Shown: positions 1-9,119 of the stretch, piece after piece
Position numbering within the stretch: position 1 is the stretch's first letter
Layout: each line of letters begins with the position of its first letter
Assembly: GCF_000765215.1 (NCBI RefSeq)
Contig: NZ_JPJE01000004.1
Location: 24,940-88,939, forward strand
Reading direction: 5' to 3'
From: Eubacterium sp. ER2
GTDB taxonomy: Bacteria; Bacillota; Clostridia; Lachnospirales; Lachnospiraceae
DNA length: 64,000 bases
The notes under the pieces: model-generated
The model's database searches: none
What the model was told of the DNA's origin: nothing
Seen by the model: the letters and a program-made list of their open reading frames with translations, nothing else
Made by a program: the position numbers and the translations under genes

Positions 1-667
1 GAGCCGGTGCGCTCTGGGCCGGAGCCTCAGATGCCTGTGCTGTGGAGATCTCCGGGGCCGGAGCTGCTGTGTTCTTCCTGGAAAATGCCTCCTGCAGCTT
101 CGGTATATATTTCAGCAGGGAGATGATCACGCAGATAATAATCAGTACACAGAACACGGTTCCCATGCCGAGCAGCGTGTTCAATCCCGCCTTGCTCAGG
201 ATCTCGCCCATGGAATAGATCCCGCTGACTGTAAGGCTGTCCAGATGCAGGTTGCCCCGCACATCCGCCTTATAGATGAGCTCAAGGTTGGCCTCCCTGT
301 CCGCGAACTGGGCTGTGGTTGTCACAGAGAGCTGTGTCTGGGAGGCGTCGTATGTGAAATCGCCGTGTCCCTCATAGGCTCCGCACTCATCCACACCTGC
401 CTGCCAGGCGTCCATAGAGCTAAGGAAGCTGTCCCCTGTGAAGGGATAGCCTGACTGCGCCATCTGGATATCCAGCTGCTCGTCAGAGAGGCTGTTCCAC
501 TGCTCGATCGTCGTGTCGTCCGCGGTGGAGCAGTAGCTGATGAGGAACTCGGTGGCCTCCTCGATGGTGGCCTGGTCATACTCCACTCCAGAGTCTTTGC
601 CGCTGCACCCGGCCAGGGCAAACACAACTGTAAGTGTGCATAATAATAAGCTAATTTTCTTCTTCAA
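1..667 (-). CDS. OadG-family decarboxylase gamma-subunit-like lipoprotein (3' end outside window)
   Basis: The gene starts with TTG at 667: a GAGGTGAG ribosome site lies just upstream and the protein begins MKKKISLLLCTLTVV. Residues 1-22 form a lipoprotein signal ending in LAGC, so the mature protein should be lipid-anchored. An extracellular segment of about 130 residues follows, then one membrane helix near residues 165-185 (GTVFCVLIIICVIISLL) and an Ala/Pro-rich tail that is still open at base 1. The single helix plus A/P-rich tail is the layout of OadG, the small subunit that stabilises sodium-pumping decarboxylases. It starts 14 bp after a carboxyltransferase gene, which supports the call. 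The lipoprotein extension is larger than in classical OadG. The exact substrate of the complex cannot be read here. Confidence 0.72.
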   Translation of the reverse strand, partial: MKKKISLLLCTLTVVFALAGCSGKDSGVEYDQATIEEATEFLISYCSTADDTTIEQWNSLSDEQLDIQMAQSGYPFTGDSFLSSMDAWQAGVDECGAYEGHGDFTYDASQTQLSVTTTAQFADREANLELIYKADVRGNLHLDSLTVSGIYSMGEILSKAGLNTLLGMGTVFCVLIIICVIISLLKYIPKLQEAFSRKNTAAPAPEISTAQASEAPAQSAPA

Positions 668-681
668 TTCGTCTCACCTCA

Positions 682-2121
682 CTAAACTGTTCCATGTTTC
701 TTTGCAGGACGATCCTCTCTCTTTGTAAAGAGCATCTCAAATGCTCCGATAATATATTTGCGCGTCTCTGCCGGGCTGATGACAGCGTCCACATACCCGC
801 GTCCTGCCGCGGAAGCCGGGCTGGACTGGAGTGTGCGGTAGTCAGCCGCCTTCTCCGTCTGCGCTGCCCTGTCTGCATCCGGGTACATGATCTTTGCCGC
901 CAGATTTGCGTCCATCATACCGATCTCGGCGTTCGGCCATGCGTAGACCATATCCGCGCCGATGGATTTGCTGTTCATGGCCACATAGGCGCTTCCGTAG
1001 GCTTTTCCAATGATCACGTTCACCTTCGGGACAGTAGCGTCGGCAAAGGCGTAGATCAGCTTGGCTGTCTCACGGGCCAGGTTTCTCTCTGCGCACTTGG
1101 AGGCGTCAAAGCCTGTCACATTGGTCAGCGTCAGGACCGGAATGTTAAAGGCGTCACAGAACTTCACGAACTGAGATGCCTTGCGGGCTCCCGCTGTGGA
1201 CAGGGATCCGTCAAATTCCGCCACTACCTCTGCGTCCTCGTTGTAGACCTTGGAGCGGTTTGCCACAGCTCCCACTGTCATGCCATTGAGACGGATAAAG
1301 GCTGTAACCATATCCTTCGCGTAATCCTTCTTCACCTCGAAGACTACGCCGTTGTCTGAGATCTGGGCCAGGGCAATGGCTGTATCCTCCGCCGCGTTCT
1401 CAATATCCGCGCACAGACGGTTCAGGTCATCTGTACACTCGTCGTAGGATGCATCCTCCTCGTTATTGCAGGGCAGCATGCAGACCAGTGAGCGGATATC
1501 GGAGAGGATCTCCTCCTCTGTCCCCACTTTGTCTACAAGTCCCGCAGACTCACTCTGGAATTTCGGGGAGGCTGTGTCGCACTTCTGGGCTGTGTTGCCC
1601 GGGATTGCGTTGGGAGAATTCACGAACAGCTTCGCATTTTTCTCCTCCATAAATGTAAAGTCTGTCAGTGCGGCAAGGGCAGCCAGTCCGCCGCCGCAGC
1701 TTCCGAAGATCGCTGTGATCTGGGGAACAACGCCGGATGCCAGCGTCTGCTTCAGATAAAGCTGTCCAAACGCGTCCAGCGCGTCTGTGGCCTCCTGCAG
1801 ACGGATTCCCGAACAGTCCACAAGCCCGATGACAGGTGCTCCCATCTTCATCGCCATGTCGTAGACAGACACGATCTTCTTCGCGTGCATCTCACCCATG
1901 GATCCACCCAGCACGGATGCATCCTGGCTGTAGACGTAGACAAGATTTCCGTCGATCAGCCCGTATCCGGTAATGACGCCGTCTCCCGGAGTTTTTGTTT
2001 CCTGCATGTTAAAATCAGTTGCTCTGGCAGTCACGCCGCCGCCGATTTCAACAAAGCTGCCTGCATCAAGAAGAGAAGTAATTCTCCGGCTTGCTGCATT
2101 TTCTGTTGCCATGTTGCTCAT
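682..2121 (-). CDS. Acyl-CoA carboxyltransferase-family subunit of a biotin-dependent decarboxylase
   Basis: A 479-residue member of the PccB/MmdA carboxyltransferase superfamily, which moves a carboxyl group between an acyl-CoA (or oxo-acid) and biotin. Two crotonase-like halves are visible: the N-half has GDGVITGYG and a glycine-rich FGSCGGGLAALAAL stretch; the C-half has LTLTNVTGF and IGKAYGSAYVAMNS, which form the acyl-CoA pocket in the family. The start is set by GGAGGG seven bases before ATG 2121. The downstream OadG-like gene suggests a sodium-translocating methylmalonyl-CoA/oxaloacetate-type decarboxylase; biotin carrier and membrane beta subunit would be expected beyond base 1. It is somewhat shorter than typical PccB (about 510-530), and the specific substrate is not assignable. 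Confidence 0.82.
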   Translation of the reverse strand: MSNMATENAASRRITSLLDAGSFVEIGGGVTARATDFNMQETKTPGDGVITGYGLIDGNLVYVYSQDASVLGGSMGEMHAKKIVSVYDMAMKMGAPVIGLVDCSGIRLQEATDALDAFGQLYLKQTLASGVVPQITAIFGSCGGGLAALAALTDFTFMEEKNAKLFVNSPNAIPGNTAQKCDTASPKFQSESAGLVDKVGTEEEILSDIRSLVCMLPCNNEEDASYDECTDDLNRLCADIENAAEDTAIALAQISDNGVVFEVKKDYAKDMVTAFIRLNGMTVGAVANRSKVYNEDAEVVAEFDGSLSTAGARKASQFVKFCDAFNIPVLTLTNVTGFDASKCAERNLARETAKLIYAFADATVPKVNVIIGKAYGSAYVAMNSKSIGADMVYAWPNAEIGMMDANLAAKIMYPDADRAAQTEKAADYRTLQSSPASAAGRGYVDAVISPAETRKYIIGAFEMLFTKREDRPAKKHGTV

Positions 2122-2300
2122 AACCTAGCCCTCCATTTTCATTATTATTTAAATCAGGTTTTCTCATGCAGATTATTGATAATTGCAAAAAGTCAACCAA
2201 ATTTTCTGCCTATTATATTATATATTTTTTCTCATCTTAATTCAACTGTTTTTCGTATTTCTGTTAAAAATTTGGCAATGGCAGTCTTTGTCGGAAAAAG

Positions 2301-2340
2301 CAAAAAAAACAGCCCTCTGCTTTTCAAAGCAAAGAGCTGC
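2301..2340 (-). terminator. Intrinsic terminator of the pyrH-rseP operon
   Basis: On the minus strand a 14-bp stem (arms start CAGCTCTTTG and end AGAGGGCTG, with G-T pairs) is followed directly by eight Ts. It lies 23 bp after the rseP stop codon and ends the six-gene operon before the carboxyltransferase gene. Confidence 0.8.
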
Positions 2341-2362
2341 TCTCCGTTTTTGGAAGCATATT

Positions 2363-3394
2363 CTAAAAGAACACCCTCTGTATGTCGTTAAACATGACTA
2401 CCACCATCAACGCCATCAGAAGCACGATCCCGGCAAAATGGACATACCCTTCCTTCTCCGGCGGGATCCGCTTGCGCCGTACCGCCTCAATAATGAGAAA
2501 GACCAGCCGGCCTCCGTCCAGGGCGGGCAGGGGCAGAAGGTTCATAACCCCCAGGTTGGCGGAGATCAGGATCGCAATATTCAGCATATTGACAGCCACC
2601 GTGGCCGCTCCGTAGCTCTTGGCCTCCTGGTAGGTGTCATCCACCACGTCCACGATGCCCACTGGCCCGGAGAGCTGGTCAATACCGATCTGCCCTGTCA
2701 CAAGCATCTTCAGGCTCAGGAGAGTAGTGTCAATCCAGTATTTCACCTCGTAGGCCCCATACTGGACAGCCGTCAGGGGCCCTGCCGCCGTGTAGCCGCT
2801 GCTGCTGATGCCCAGCCTGTAGTACTGCAGATCCTCGTCAAGCTTCGGGGTGATGGTGACAGTGTGCTCCTTCCCGTCCCTCTCATAGGTAAGCTCCACG
2901 TCCTCCCCCTGGTGAAACTGGTTGTACACCTGAATCTCCTTGAAGAGATGGATATGTTTCCCGTTCATCTCCATGATCCGGTCGCCGGCCTCAAGCCCTG
3001 CCTGGGCAGCCGGATAGTCTGCCTCCACCTCTCCCGCCACCGGCTCGTCGTAGCCCGACGCTCCCACAAGGACGGCGGCGCAGATGAGAGCCAGGATGAA
3101 ATTGAACACAGGCCCTGCCGCTATGACGGAGATCCTGGCCCACACGGACTTGTTGTTGAAATTGGCGGGGGAGTCCGTCGCCTCCTCGTCCTCGCCCATG
3201 GCGCAGTACCCGCCGATGGGCAGGATGCGCACCGCGTACAGGGTGCCGTGGTACTCCTTCGTAAAGATAGCCGGTCCCATTCCGACGGAGAACTCCTGCA
3301 CGTCGATATGGTTCAGCTTCGCCAGGGTAAAATGCCCCAGCTCGTGGAAAAAGATGATAAAGCTGAAGATTAAGATTGCAATGATGATACCCAA
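2363..3394 (-). CDS. rseP: RIP-type site-2 zinc metalloprotease RseP
   Basis: A 343-residue polytopic intramembrane protease that performs site-2 cleavage of membrane anti-sigma factors or signal peptides. The zinc motif HELGH is at residues 17-21 inside the first helix. A PDZ domain lies around residues 115-190 (AAQAGLEAGDRIMEMNG), and the second catalytic motif with the family Asp is in LLPLPALDGGR near residue 290, followed by the last helices. Length matches Firmicute RseP. It is the last gene of the operon, 3 bp after dxr. Position directly downstream of dxr and cdsA is conserved in clostridia. Confidence 0.95.
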   Translation of the reverse strand: MGIIIAILIFSFIIFFHELGHFTLAKLNHIDVQEFSVGMGPAIFTKEYHGTLYAVRILPIGGYCAMGEDEEATDSPANFNNKSVWARISVIAAGPVFNFILALICAAVLVGASGYDEPVAGEVEADYPAAQAGLEAGDRIMEMNGKHIHLFKEIQVYNQFHQGEDVELTYERDGKEHTVTITPKLDEDLQYYRLGISSSGYTAAGPLTAVQYGAYEVKYWIDTTLLSLKMLVTGQIGIDQLSGPVGIVDVVDDTYQEAKSYGAATVAVNMLNIAILISANLGVMNLLPLPALDGGRLVFLIIEAVRRKRIPPEKEGYVHFAGIVLLMALMVVVMFNDIQRVFF

Positions 3395-3397
3395 ATG

Positions 3398-4549
3398 TTA
3401 CCTCCTGCCAAGTCTGCTGTTTATATACTCATAGACGCCCGCCTCTGTGTCCAGTATCTCGTCCAGGGAGGGGGAGGGAATGTTCACATGCCTCTCCATG
3501 CACTCCCCGATCAGATCCGTGATCTCCAGGTAGCCGATCTGCCGGTCCAGGAATTTCGCCACAGCCATCTCGTTGGCCGCGTTAAACACAGTGGGGAGGC
3601 TGCCGCCGGCCCGGCCCGCCTGGTAGGCCAGGTCCAGGGCCCGGAAGGTCTCTGTGTCCGGCCTCTCAAAGTCCAGCTTTCCGATCCTCCAGAAATCCAG
3701 CCTCTCCCCCGGCAGATACCTCCTCTGCGGGTAGTAGAGGGCGTACTGGATGGGCAGCTTCATATCCGGCGTCCCCAGCTGGGCGATGACGGCTCCGTCG
3801 TCGTACTCCACCATAGAGTGGACCACGCTCTGGGGCTGTACCACAACCTGGATCTGGTCCACGTCCACGCCAAAGAGCCACTTTGCCTCGATCACCTCCA
3901 GCCCCTTGTTCACCATAGTGGAGGAGTCAATCGTGATCTTTCTCCCCATCTCCCAGTTGGGGTGCTTCAGGGCATCCTCCACCTGTACATTTTTAAGCTC
4001 CTCCCGTTTTTTCCCCCGGAAGGGCCCGCCGGAGGCGGTCAGAAGGATCTTCTTCAGAGCTCCTGCCTGCCCTCCCTGGAGGGACTGGAAGATCGCGCTG
4101 TGCTCGCTGTCCACCGGCAGGATGGACACGCCTCTCTCCTTTGCCAGAGGCATGATGAGATGCCCCGCTGTCACCAGAGTTTCTTTATTGGCCAGGGCGA
4201 TATCCTTCCCCGCCCGGATGGCCTCCATAGTGGGCCGGATGCCGATCATGCCCACAATGGCTGTTACAAGTATATCCGTCTTCTCCTCCGTTGATACCTG
4301 GATCAGGCCGTCCATGCCGGATACAACCTGTGTGTCCAGGTCCCGGATACGGTCCTTCAGCTCCGCCGCCAGCTTCTCGTCCCAGACAGCCGCCAGCCGC
4401 GGAGAGAACTCCCGGATCTGCCGCTCCAGGAGATCAATATTTCTTCCTGCCGCCAGGGCAGTCACTTCTATATCTTTGTTTTCTCTCACAACCTCCAGTG
4501 TCTGTGTCCCGATGGAGCCTGTGGAGCCCAGTATAGCTATTTTTTTCAT
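3398..4549 (-). CDS. dxr: 1-deoxy-D-xylulose 5-phosphate reductoisomerase
   Basis: Second step of the MEP isoprenoid pathway: NADPH-dependent conversion of DXP to 2-C-methyl-D-erythritol 4-phosphate in the cytosol. The Rossmann motif LGSTGSIGTQTLEVV is at the N-terminus, ALANKETLV is near residue 110, and the metal/substrate-binding SEHSAIFQSLQG and ASGGPFR motifs follow. The ATG at 4549 is chosen because AGGAGGAG lies just upstream; an in-frame start at 4600 would add 17 unrelated residues and run into cdsA. This gives 383 residues, the usual size. It sits between cdsA and rseP in the operon; its product feeds UppS, encoded two genes upstream. Confidence 0.96.
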   Translation of the reverse strand: MKKIAILGSTGSIGTQTLEVVRENKDIEVTALAAGRNIDLLERQIREFSPRLAAVWDEKLAAELKDRIRDLDTQVVSGMDGLIQVSTEEKTDILVTAIVGMIGIRPTMEAIRAGKDIALANKETLVTAGHLIMPLAKERGVSILPVDSEHSAIFQSLQGGQAGALKKILLTASGGPFRGKKREELKNVQVEDALKHPNWEMGRKITIDSSTMVNKGLEVIEAKWLFGVDVDQIQVVVQPQSVVHSMVEYDDGAVIAQLGTPDMKLPIQYALYYPQRRYLPGERLDFWRIGKLDFERPDTETFRALDLAYQAGRAGGSLPTVFNAANEMAVAKFLDRQIGYLEITDLIGECMERHVNIPSPSLDEILDTEAGVYEYINSRLGRR

Positions 4550-4584
4550 TTCTCTCCTCCTTCCCGCAGAGGTGCCCTGCTCTC

Positions 4585-5382
4585 TTATCCGATCAGCCAA
4601 GCCAGATAATAGATGACAGGAGCTGTAAAGATCACGCTGTCAAACCGGTCCAGTATGCCGCCGTGGCCCGGGATCAGCTTCCCGTAGTCCTTCACATTGT
4701 GGTTCCTCTTGATGGCTGAGGCCGCCAGGTCGCCGATCTGGGAGATAACGCCTCCCACGCCGCAGATCACCGCGTAGAACAGAGGATCCACGTCCGCTCC
4801 GCCCCACTGGTTCATGGCCAGGGAGAAGAGGGCGCCCAAAAGCGCCGCGCCCAGGACGCCTCCCACGCCGCCCTCCACGGATTTCTTCGGGCTTAAGCGG
4901 GGCGCCATCTTGTGCTTTCCGATGAGCATGCCCACGCAGTAGGCACAGGTATCACACCCCCAGGAGCTCAGGAAAATGAGCCAGACAGCCACTCCGCCGT
5001 CGGGCAGCATCCTCGTCTGATACACGTAGGACAGCATGACGGCCACATAGAAGAGGCCGAAAAAGGTCACCATCACCTGCTCTGTCCGGAAAGCCGGAAA
5101 GGTGAACACGTACACCGCCATGACCACCACAAGGAACAGGATGGTGAACGCGGTCATCCACTCCATCCGGTCTGTGTACAGGAGCGCGTAGTAGACCAGG
5201 GCCCCCAGATAGCCAGTGACACCGAGGGCCTTCCTCTGCACATCCACCACCTTGTAGAGCTCGCCCATACCGATAAGGCTGATCACCGCCAGCACGCCGA
5301 AGAGAAGATTGCCGCCGTATCCCACCGTGGCGATGAGGATGATCACCAGCACGATACCGCTCAAAAGCCTTGTCTTAAACAT
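4585..5382 (-). CDS. cdsA: Phosphatidate cytidylyltransferase
   Basis: A 265-residue integral membrane enzyme that makes CDP-diacylglycerol from phosphatidic acid and CTP, the branch point of phospholipid synthesis. Several hydrophobic helices run from residue 9 onward, and the CDS signature is at the C-terminus (KDYGKLIPGHGGILDRFDS), with the conserved SPKKSVEGGVGG loop near residue 165. The start overlaps the uppS stop by 8 bp, with a GGAGG site within uppS, so the two are translationally coupled. Confidence 0.95.
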   Translation of the reverse strand: MFKTRLLSGIVLVIILIATVGYGGNLLFGVLAVISLIGMGELYKVVDVQRKALGVTGYLGALVYYALLYTDRMEWMTAFTILFLVVVMAVYVFTFPAFRTEQVMVTFFGLFYVAVMLSYVYQTRMLPDGGVAVWLIFLSSWGCDTCAYCVGMLIGKHKMAPRLSPKKSVEGGVGGVLGAALLGALFSLAMNQWGGADVDPLFYAVICGVGGVISQIGDLAASAIKRNHNVKDYGKLIPGHGGILDRFDSVIFTAPVIYYLAWLIG

Positions 5383-6100
5383 GTTCTCCGTCCTCCTTCT
5401 TCTCCACTCCGCCGTACCGCCGGTCCCGGCTGTTGTACTGCTCGATGGCCTTCATAAGCTCTTCCTTTGTAAAATCAGGCCAGAGCACATCTGTGAAATA
5501 GAACTCTGAATAGGCGAGCTGCCACAGAAGGAAGTTGGACAGCCTCTCCTCCCCGCTTGTGCGGATGAGAAGATCCGGATCCGGAATGTCATGGGTGTCC
5601 AGATAGGAGGAGATGACCTCCGAAGTGATACTCTCCGGCTCCAGCTTCCCATCCTTCGCGTCCCGCGCTATCTTTCGCACCGCCCGGACGATCTCGTCCC
5701 GGCTGCCGTAATTGAGGGCGATCTGGAAATTCAGGCCGCCATTGTTCTTCGTGGCCTCCTCAAGCTCGGCGATCCGGCTGCGGATGTCCGCATCCAGCCG
5801 GGTCTTGTCGCCGATGACCCGGACCTTCATATCATTTTTCGCCGCCGTCTTCAGACAGGTCTTCATGTAGTTGCGAAGAAGCTTCATGAGGGCGTCCACT
5901 TCATCCTTGGGGCGGCTCCAGTTCTCCGTGGAGAAGGCGTACACAGTCAGATACTTGATGCCCATTCTCCAGGCCTCCTCACAGATCCTCTCCACATTTT
6001 TGCTTCCCTGGGCATGGCCGTAATTGCGGGGCATGCCCTTGGACCTGGCCCAACGTCCGTTTCCGTCCAGGATGATCGCCACATGCCTTGGTACATTCAT
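5375..6100 (-). CDS. uppS: Undecaprenyl diphosphate synthase (cis-prenyltransferase)
   Basis: Condenses isopentenyl diphosphate onto farnesyl diphosphate to build the C55 carrier of cell wall synthesis. The catalytic HVAIILDGNGRWA motif is at the N-terminus, YAFSTENW near residue 70, and the product-binding RTSGEERLSNFLLWQ near residue 190. The ATG at 6100 is preferred over one 33 bases upstream because GGGAG stands eight bases before it and homologues begin MNVPRHVA-like. The protein is 241 residues. It overlaps cdsA by 8 bp and follows frr by 74 bp. Confidence 0.96.
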   Translation of the reverse strand: MNVPRHVAIILDGNGRWARSKGMPRNYGHAQGSKNVERICEEAWRMGIKYLTVYAFSTENWSRPKDEVDALMKLLRNYMKTCLKTAAKNDMKVRVIGDKTRLDADIRSRIAELEEATKNNGGLNFQIALNYGSRDEIVRAVRKIARDAKDGKLEPESITSEVISSYLDTHDIPDPDLLIRTSGEERLSNFLLWQLAYSEFYFTDVLWPDFTKEELMKAIEQYNSRDRRYGGVEKKEDGEHV

Positions 6101-6174
6101 CGCATTGTCTCCCTTCACAAGAGGGACGGGCACATGATGTCCCGTCCCCCGTCTTTTCTCTCAGTTTTTTCTGA

Positions 6175-6726
6175 CTAAACCGTCATAACCTCTTTTGACT
6201 TGCTCTCCACCGCTTTATCCACTTCTTTGATATATTTGTCTGTCAGCTTCTGCAGATCGTCTTCCAGATCCTTGATCTCATCCTCTGACACGTCGCTTCC
6301 CTTTAGCTTCTTGAAAGCGTCATTTCCATCCCGGCGGATGTTGCGGACAGCCACCTTGGCCTGCTCGCCTTTTTTCTTCACGTCCTTCACCAGCTCTTTT
6401 CTGCGCTCCTCCGTCAGCTCCGGAAATATAAGGCGCACGCAGGAGCCGTCGTTTGTGGGGTTGATGCCCAGGTCGGACATGTTGATGGCCTTCTCGATGA
6501 CCTTCAGCATGCTCTTCTCCCAGGGCTGGATCTGGATCATCCGTGCCTCCGGCACAGACACATTGGCCACCTGCTGGATCGGTGTGGGAGTTCCGTAGTA
6601 GTCCACGGTGATCTTGTTGAGCACGTTGGGGTTCGCCCGTCCTGCCCTTATCGTCACCAGCTCTCCCTCCAGGTTCGCCAGCGTCTTCTTCATCTTGTCC
6701 TCGTATGGTTTCAGTCTTTCATTCAT
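6175..6726 (-). CDS. frr: Ribosome recycling factor
   Basis: A 183-residue protein that with EF-G splits post-termination ribosomes. The family blocks are clear: RAGRANPNVLNKITVDYYGTP-type region (residues 28-48), IQPWEKSMLKVIEKAI, LGINPTNDGSCVRL, and the long helical C-terminus with VRNIRRDGNDAFKKL. Length is standard (about 185). It lies 27 bp after pyrH in the conserved order. Confidence 0.97.
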   Translation of the reverse strand: MNERLKPYEDKMKKTLANLEGELVTIRAGRANPNVLNKITVDYYGTPTPIQQVANVSVPEARMIQIQPWEKSMLKVIEKAINMSDLGINPTNDGSCVRLIFPELTEERRKELVKDVKKKGEQAKVAVRNIRRDGNDAFKKLKGSDVSEDEIKDLEDDLQKLTDKYIKEVDKAVESKSKEVMTV

Positions 6727-6753
6727 GATGGTTTCCTCCCTTATGACTTTATA

Positions 6754-7449
6754 CTACACGGTCACCTTTGTGCCGGTAAATGTTCCAGATAATGTCTCCA
6801 CAATGCTGTTCTCCTCGTTCAGCCCGAACACGAGCATGGGCATCCTGTTCTCCAGGCACATGATGGACGCGGTCAGATCCACTGCCATCAGCTTCTTGTC
6901 AATGATCTCCTGGATGGAGATCTCGTCGTATTTCACAGCCTCCGGATTCACCTTCGGGTCGCTGTCATAGATGCCGTCAATGGCCTTTGCCAGCAGCATG
7001 GCGTCAGCCTCGATCTCGATAGCCCGAAGCACTGCCCCTGTGTCTGTGGAGAAATAGGGGTGTCCTGTTCCTCCCGCGAAGAATACGACCTTGCCCTGCT
7101 CCAGCGCTTCCACAGCCTTGTCCTTGGAGAAGAGGGTGGTGAAGGCGCCGCACACAAAGGGTGTGAACACCTCTGTCTTCATGCCCACATGCCGGAAGAT
7201 ATCAGACACATAGATACAGTTCATGACAGTGGCCAGCATGCCGATCTGATCCGCCTTTGTCCGGTCGATGGTCTCGCTGGTCCTTCCCCGCCAGAAGTTT
7301 CCGCCTCCGGTCACGATTGCCACCTGGTATCCCTCGTCCACGATCTGCTTTACCTGCTTGGCGACGCCGATGCAGGTGTCCTCGTCAAATCCGGTCTTCT
7401 TCTCGCCTGCCAGCGCCTCTCCGCTCAGCTTTAACAACACTCTTTTCAT
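6754..7449 (-). CDS. pyrH: UMP kinase
   Basis: Hexameric amino-acid-kinase-fold enzyme that phosphorylates UMP to UDP. N-terminal LKLSGEALAG, the GGGNFWRGR loop near residue 50, the FFAGGTGHPYFSTDTGA segment near 125, and ADAMLLAKAIDGIYDSDP near 155 are all family signatures. 231 residues, normal length. First gene of the pyrH-frr-uppS-cdsA-dxr-rseP operon; a possible promoter lies about 80 bp upstream. Confidence 0.97.
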   Translation of the reverse strand: MKRVLLKLSGEALAGEKKTGFDEDTCIGVAKQVKQIVDEGYQVAIVTGGGNFWRGRTSETIDRTKADQIGMLATVMNCIYVSDIFRHVGMKTEVFTPFVCGAFTTLFSKDKAVEALEQGKVVFFAGGTGHPYFSTDTGAVLRAIEIEADAMLLAKAIDGIYDSDPKVNPEAVKYDEISIQEIIDKKLMAVDLTASIMCLENRMPMLVFGLNEENSIVETLSGTFTGTKVTV

Positions 7450-7526
7450 AAAGTTTTGCTCCTTGTCTTACTGTTGTACTCCTGCTGCACAGCTGGTATT
7501 TCTCCTTCTGTGCATACCTAAATTAA

Positions 7527-7555
7527 AGTATAGCATAGGTTGCCCAAAAAGGGAA
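7527..7555 (-). promoter_or_regulatory. Possible sigma-A promoter of pyrH operon
   Basis: Minus strand TTCCCT, 17 bp, TATACT. The -10 is good and the -35 weak. It lies about 80 bp before pyrH, between two genes transcribed in the same direction, so it would give the essential operon its own start. Confidence 0.4.
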
Positions 7556-7556
7556 C

Positions 7557-8912
7557 TTACTTTTTTCCGGGCGCTGCGCCCTCTCCCGGGGCCCGGGTTC
7601 CCATAATGCCAAAGTACATTGCCAGCAGGAGAGCCCCCGCCAGGATCCAGGCCGCGGGGCTTGCCATGCAGGTGCCAAGGTAGCTTCCCTGACGGGATGA
7701 TATAAGCGCCACAGCGCCTCTGCCGATGAGCTCCGCCACGCCCGCCATCATGGGAAGGAGGGCATAGCCCATCCCCTGGATACCGTTCCGGTAGATGTTT
7801 ACCACTGCCAGGGGGATGAACATGGCTCCGGCGCATTTCAGATAGATGTCCGCCAGCCCCATGATCTGCCCCACCTGCTCAGACACGAAAAGGACCACCA
7901 GATATTTCCCTCCCAGGAAAATGGCGCCTCCCGCCAGGACAGCGTAGATGCTTCCGATCACCGTGGCGGAGGAAAAGCCCTTCTTCAGCCGGTCCCATCT
8001 GCCTGCCCCCATATTCTGGGCACAGTAGGTGGCCATGGTGGTGCCAAGGGCCACGTAAGCCTGGCTCACCACCTGCTCGATCTTGCTGGCCGCCGCAAAG
8101 CTGGCCACGGACAGGGCTCCCAGCGTGTTGAGAGCCGCCTGCACCATGATGGTGCCGATGGCTGTGATAGAGTACTGGAGAGCCATGGGAAGACCGATCT
8201 TGATCTGCCACAGGGACAGGTCCCGGTGCAGCCGCCAGTCCTCCTTTTTCAGGTGCAGATCCGGCACCTTTTTGAAAATGTATATGAGACAGGCAGCCCC
8301 CGACACGCCCTGGGAGATGACGGTGGCGTAGGCGGCTCCCGCGGCTCCCATGTGGAACACGATGATGAACACCAGATCCAGCACTACATTTAGGAAGGCC
8401 GCCAGGATCAGGAAGTAGAGGGGCACCTTGCTGTTCCCCAGTGCCCGCAGGATGCTGGCCAAGAGGTTGTAGAGCACCTGCGCCACGATACCCGCGCAGA
8501 TGACCATGATGTAGCCGTAGGCTTCGCTGTATATCTCCGGCGGCGTGTTCATCCATCCCAGGATCTGCTTCATCATGGACATGCTCAGCACCGTCATGAT
8601 GACAGAGACAACAGCGGATAAAATGCAGGCAGATGCCACGGACTGGCGCATGGCCTTCATGTTCCCGGCCCCGAAGTGCTGGGCCGTGATCACGGTAAAG
8701 CCCGCCGTGAGCCCCTGCAGGAAGCCGATGATAAGGAACATCAGGGTGCCGCAGGAGCCCACCGCCGCCAGGGCGTTGGGGCCCACGAATTTTCCCACGA
8801 TCACTGCGTCCGCCATGTTGTAGAGCTGCTGAAATATATTTCCTATAAAAATGGGGATCGTAAAGTTCAGGATCACCCTGGCCGGGCTTCCCACTGTCAT
8901 ATCTGTTTCCAT
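7557..8912 (-). CDS. MATE family multidrug/toxin exporter
   Basis: 451 residues with about 12 predicted membrane helices in two six-helix halves; N-terminal IPIFIGNIFQQLYNMADAV and later SKIEQVVSQAYVALG match the DinF/NorM-like MATE fold, which exports cationic drugs or metabolites using Na+ or H+. The start is supported by GAGGAGG eight bases upstream of ATG 8912. It follows the cytidylate-kinase-like gene, separated by a terminator, so it likely has its own promoter in the intervening 200 bp. Substrate unknown. Confidence 0.93.
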   Translation of the reverse strand: METDMTVGSPARVILNFTIPIFIGNIFQQLYNMADAVIVGKFVGPNALAAVGSCGTLMFLIIGFLQGLTAGFTVITAQHFGAGNMKAMRQSVASACILSAVVSVIMTVLSMSMMKQILGWMNTPPEIYSEAYGYIMVICAGIVAQVLYNLLASILRALGNSKVPLYFLILAAFLNVVLDLVFIIVFHMGAAGAAYATVISQGVSGAACLIYIFKKVPDLHLKKEDWRLHRDLSLWQIKIGLPMALQYSITAIGTIMVQAALNTLGALSVASFAAASKIEQVVSQAYVALGTTMATYCAQNMGAGRWDRLKKGFSSATVIGSIYAVLAGGAIFLGGKYLVVLFVSEQVGQIMGLADIYLKCAGAMFIPLAVVNIYRNGIQGMGYALLPMMAGVAELIGRGAVALISSRQGSYLGTCMASPAAWILAGALLLAMYFGIMGTRAPGEGAAPGKK

Positions 8913-9057
8913 CCAGTCTTCCTCCTCTGTCTTCTTTTATGCGCAAACGAGCTCCATTATAAAGAAGGCGCGGGAAGAATGCAAGACTCTTCCGCCAAAA
9001 ATAACAGGAATTTCTCTTCCCCTTTACAGCGGTCCGGCCTCCGGCCCGGCGCCGCTG

Positions 9058-9096
9058 CAAAAAAGAGCGGCAGACCGCTTAAGTCCGCCGCTCTTT
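9058..9096 (-). terminator. Intrinsic terminator after the cytidylate-kinase-like gene
   Basis: Minus-strand stem AAGAGCGGC ... GCCGCTCTT with an inner GGAC/GTCT extension, followed by TTTTTT, just after the stop codon at 9120. Confidence 0.75.
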
Positions 9097-9119
9097 GCCG
9101 TGCTCTTCTCAGCCGTGCT

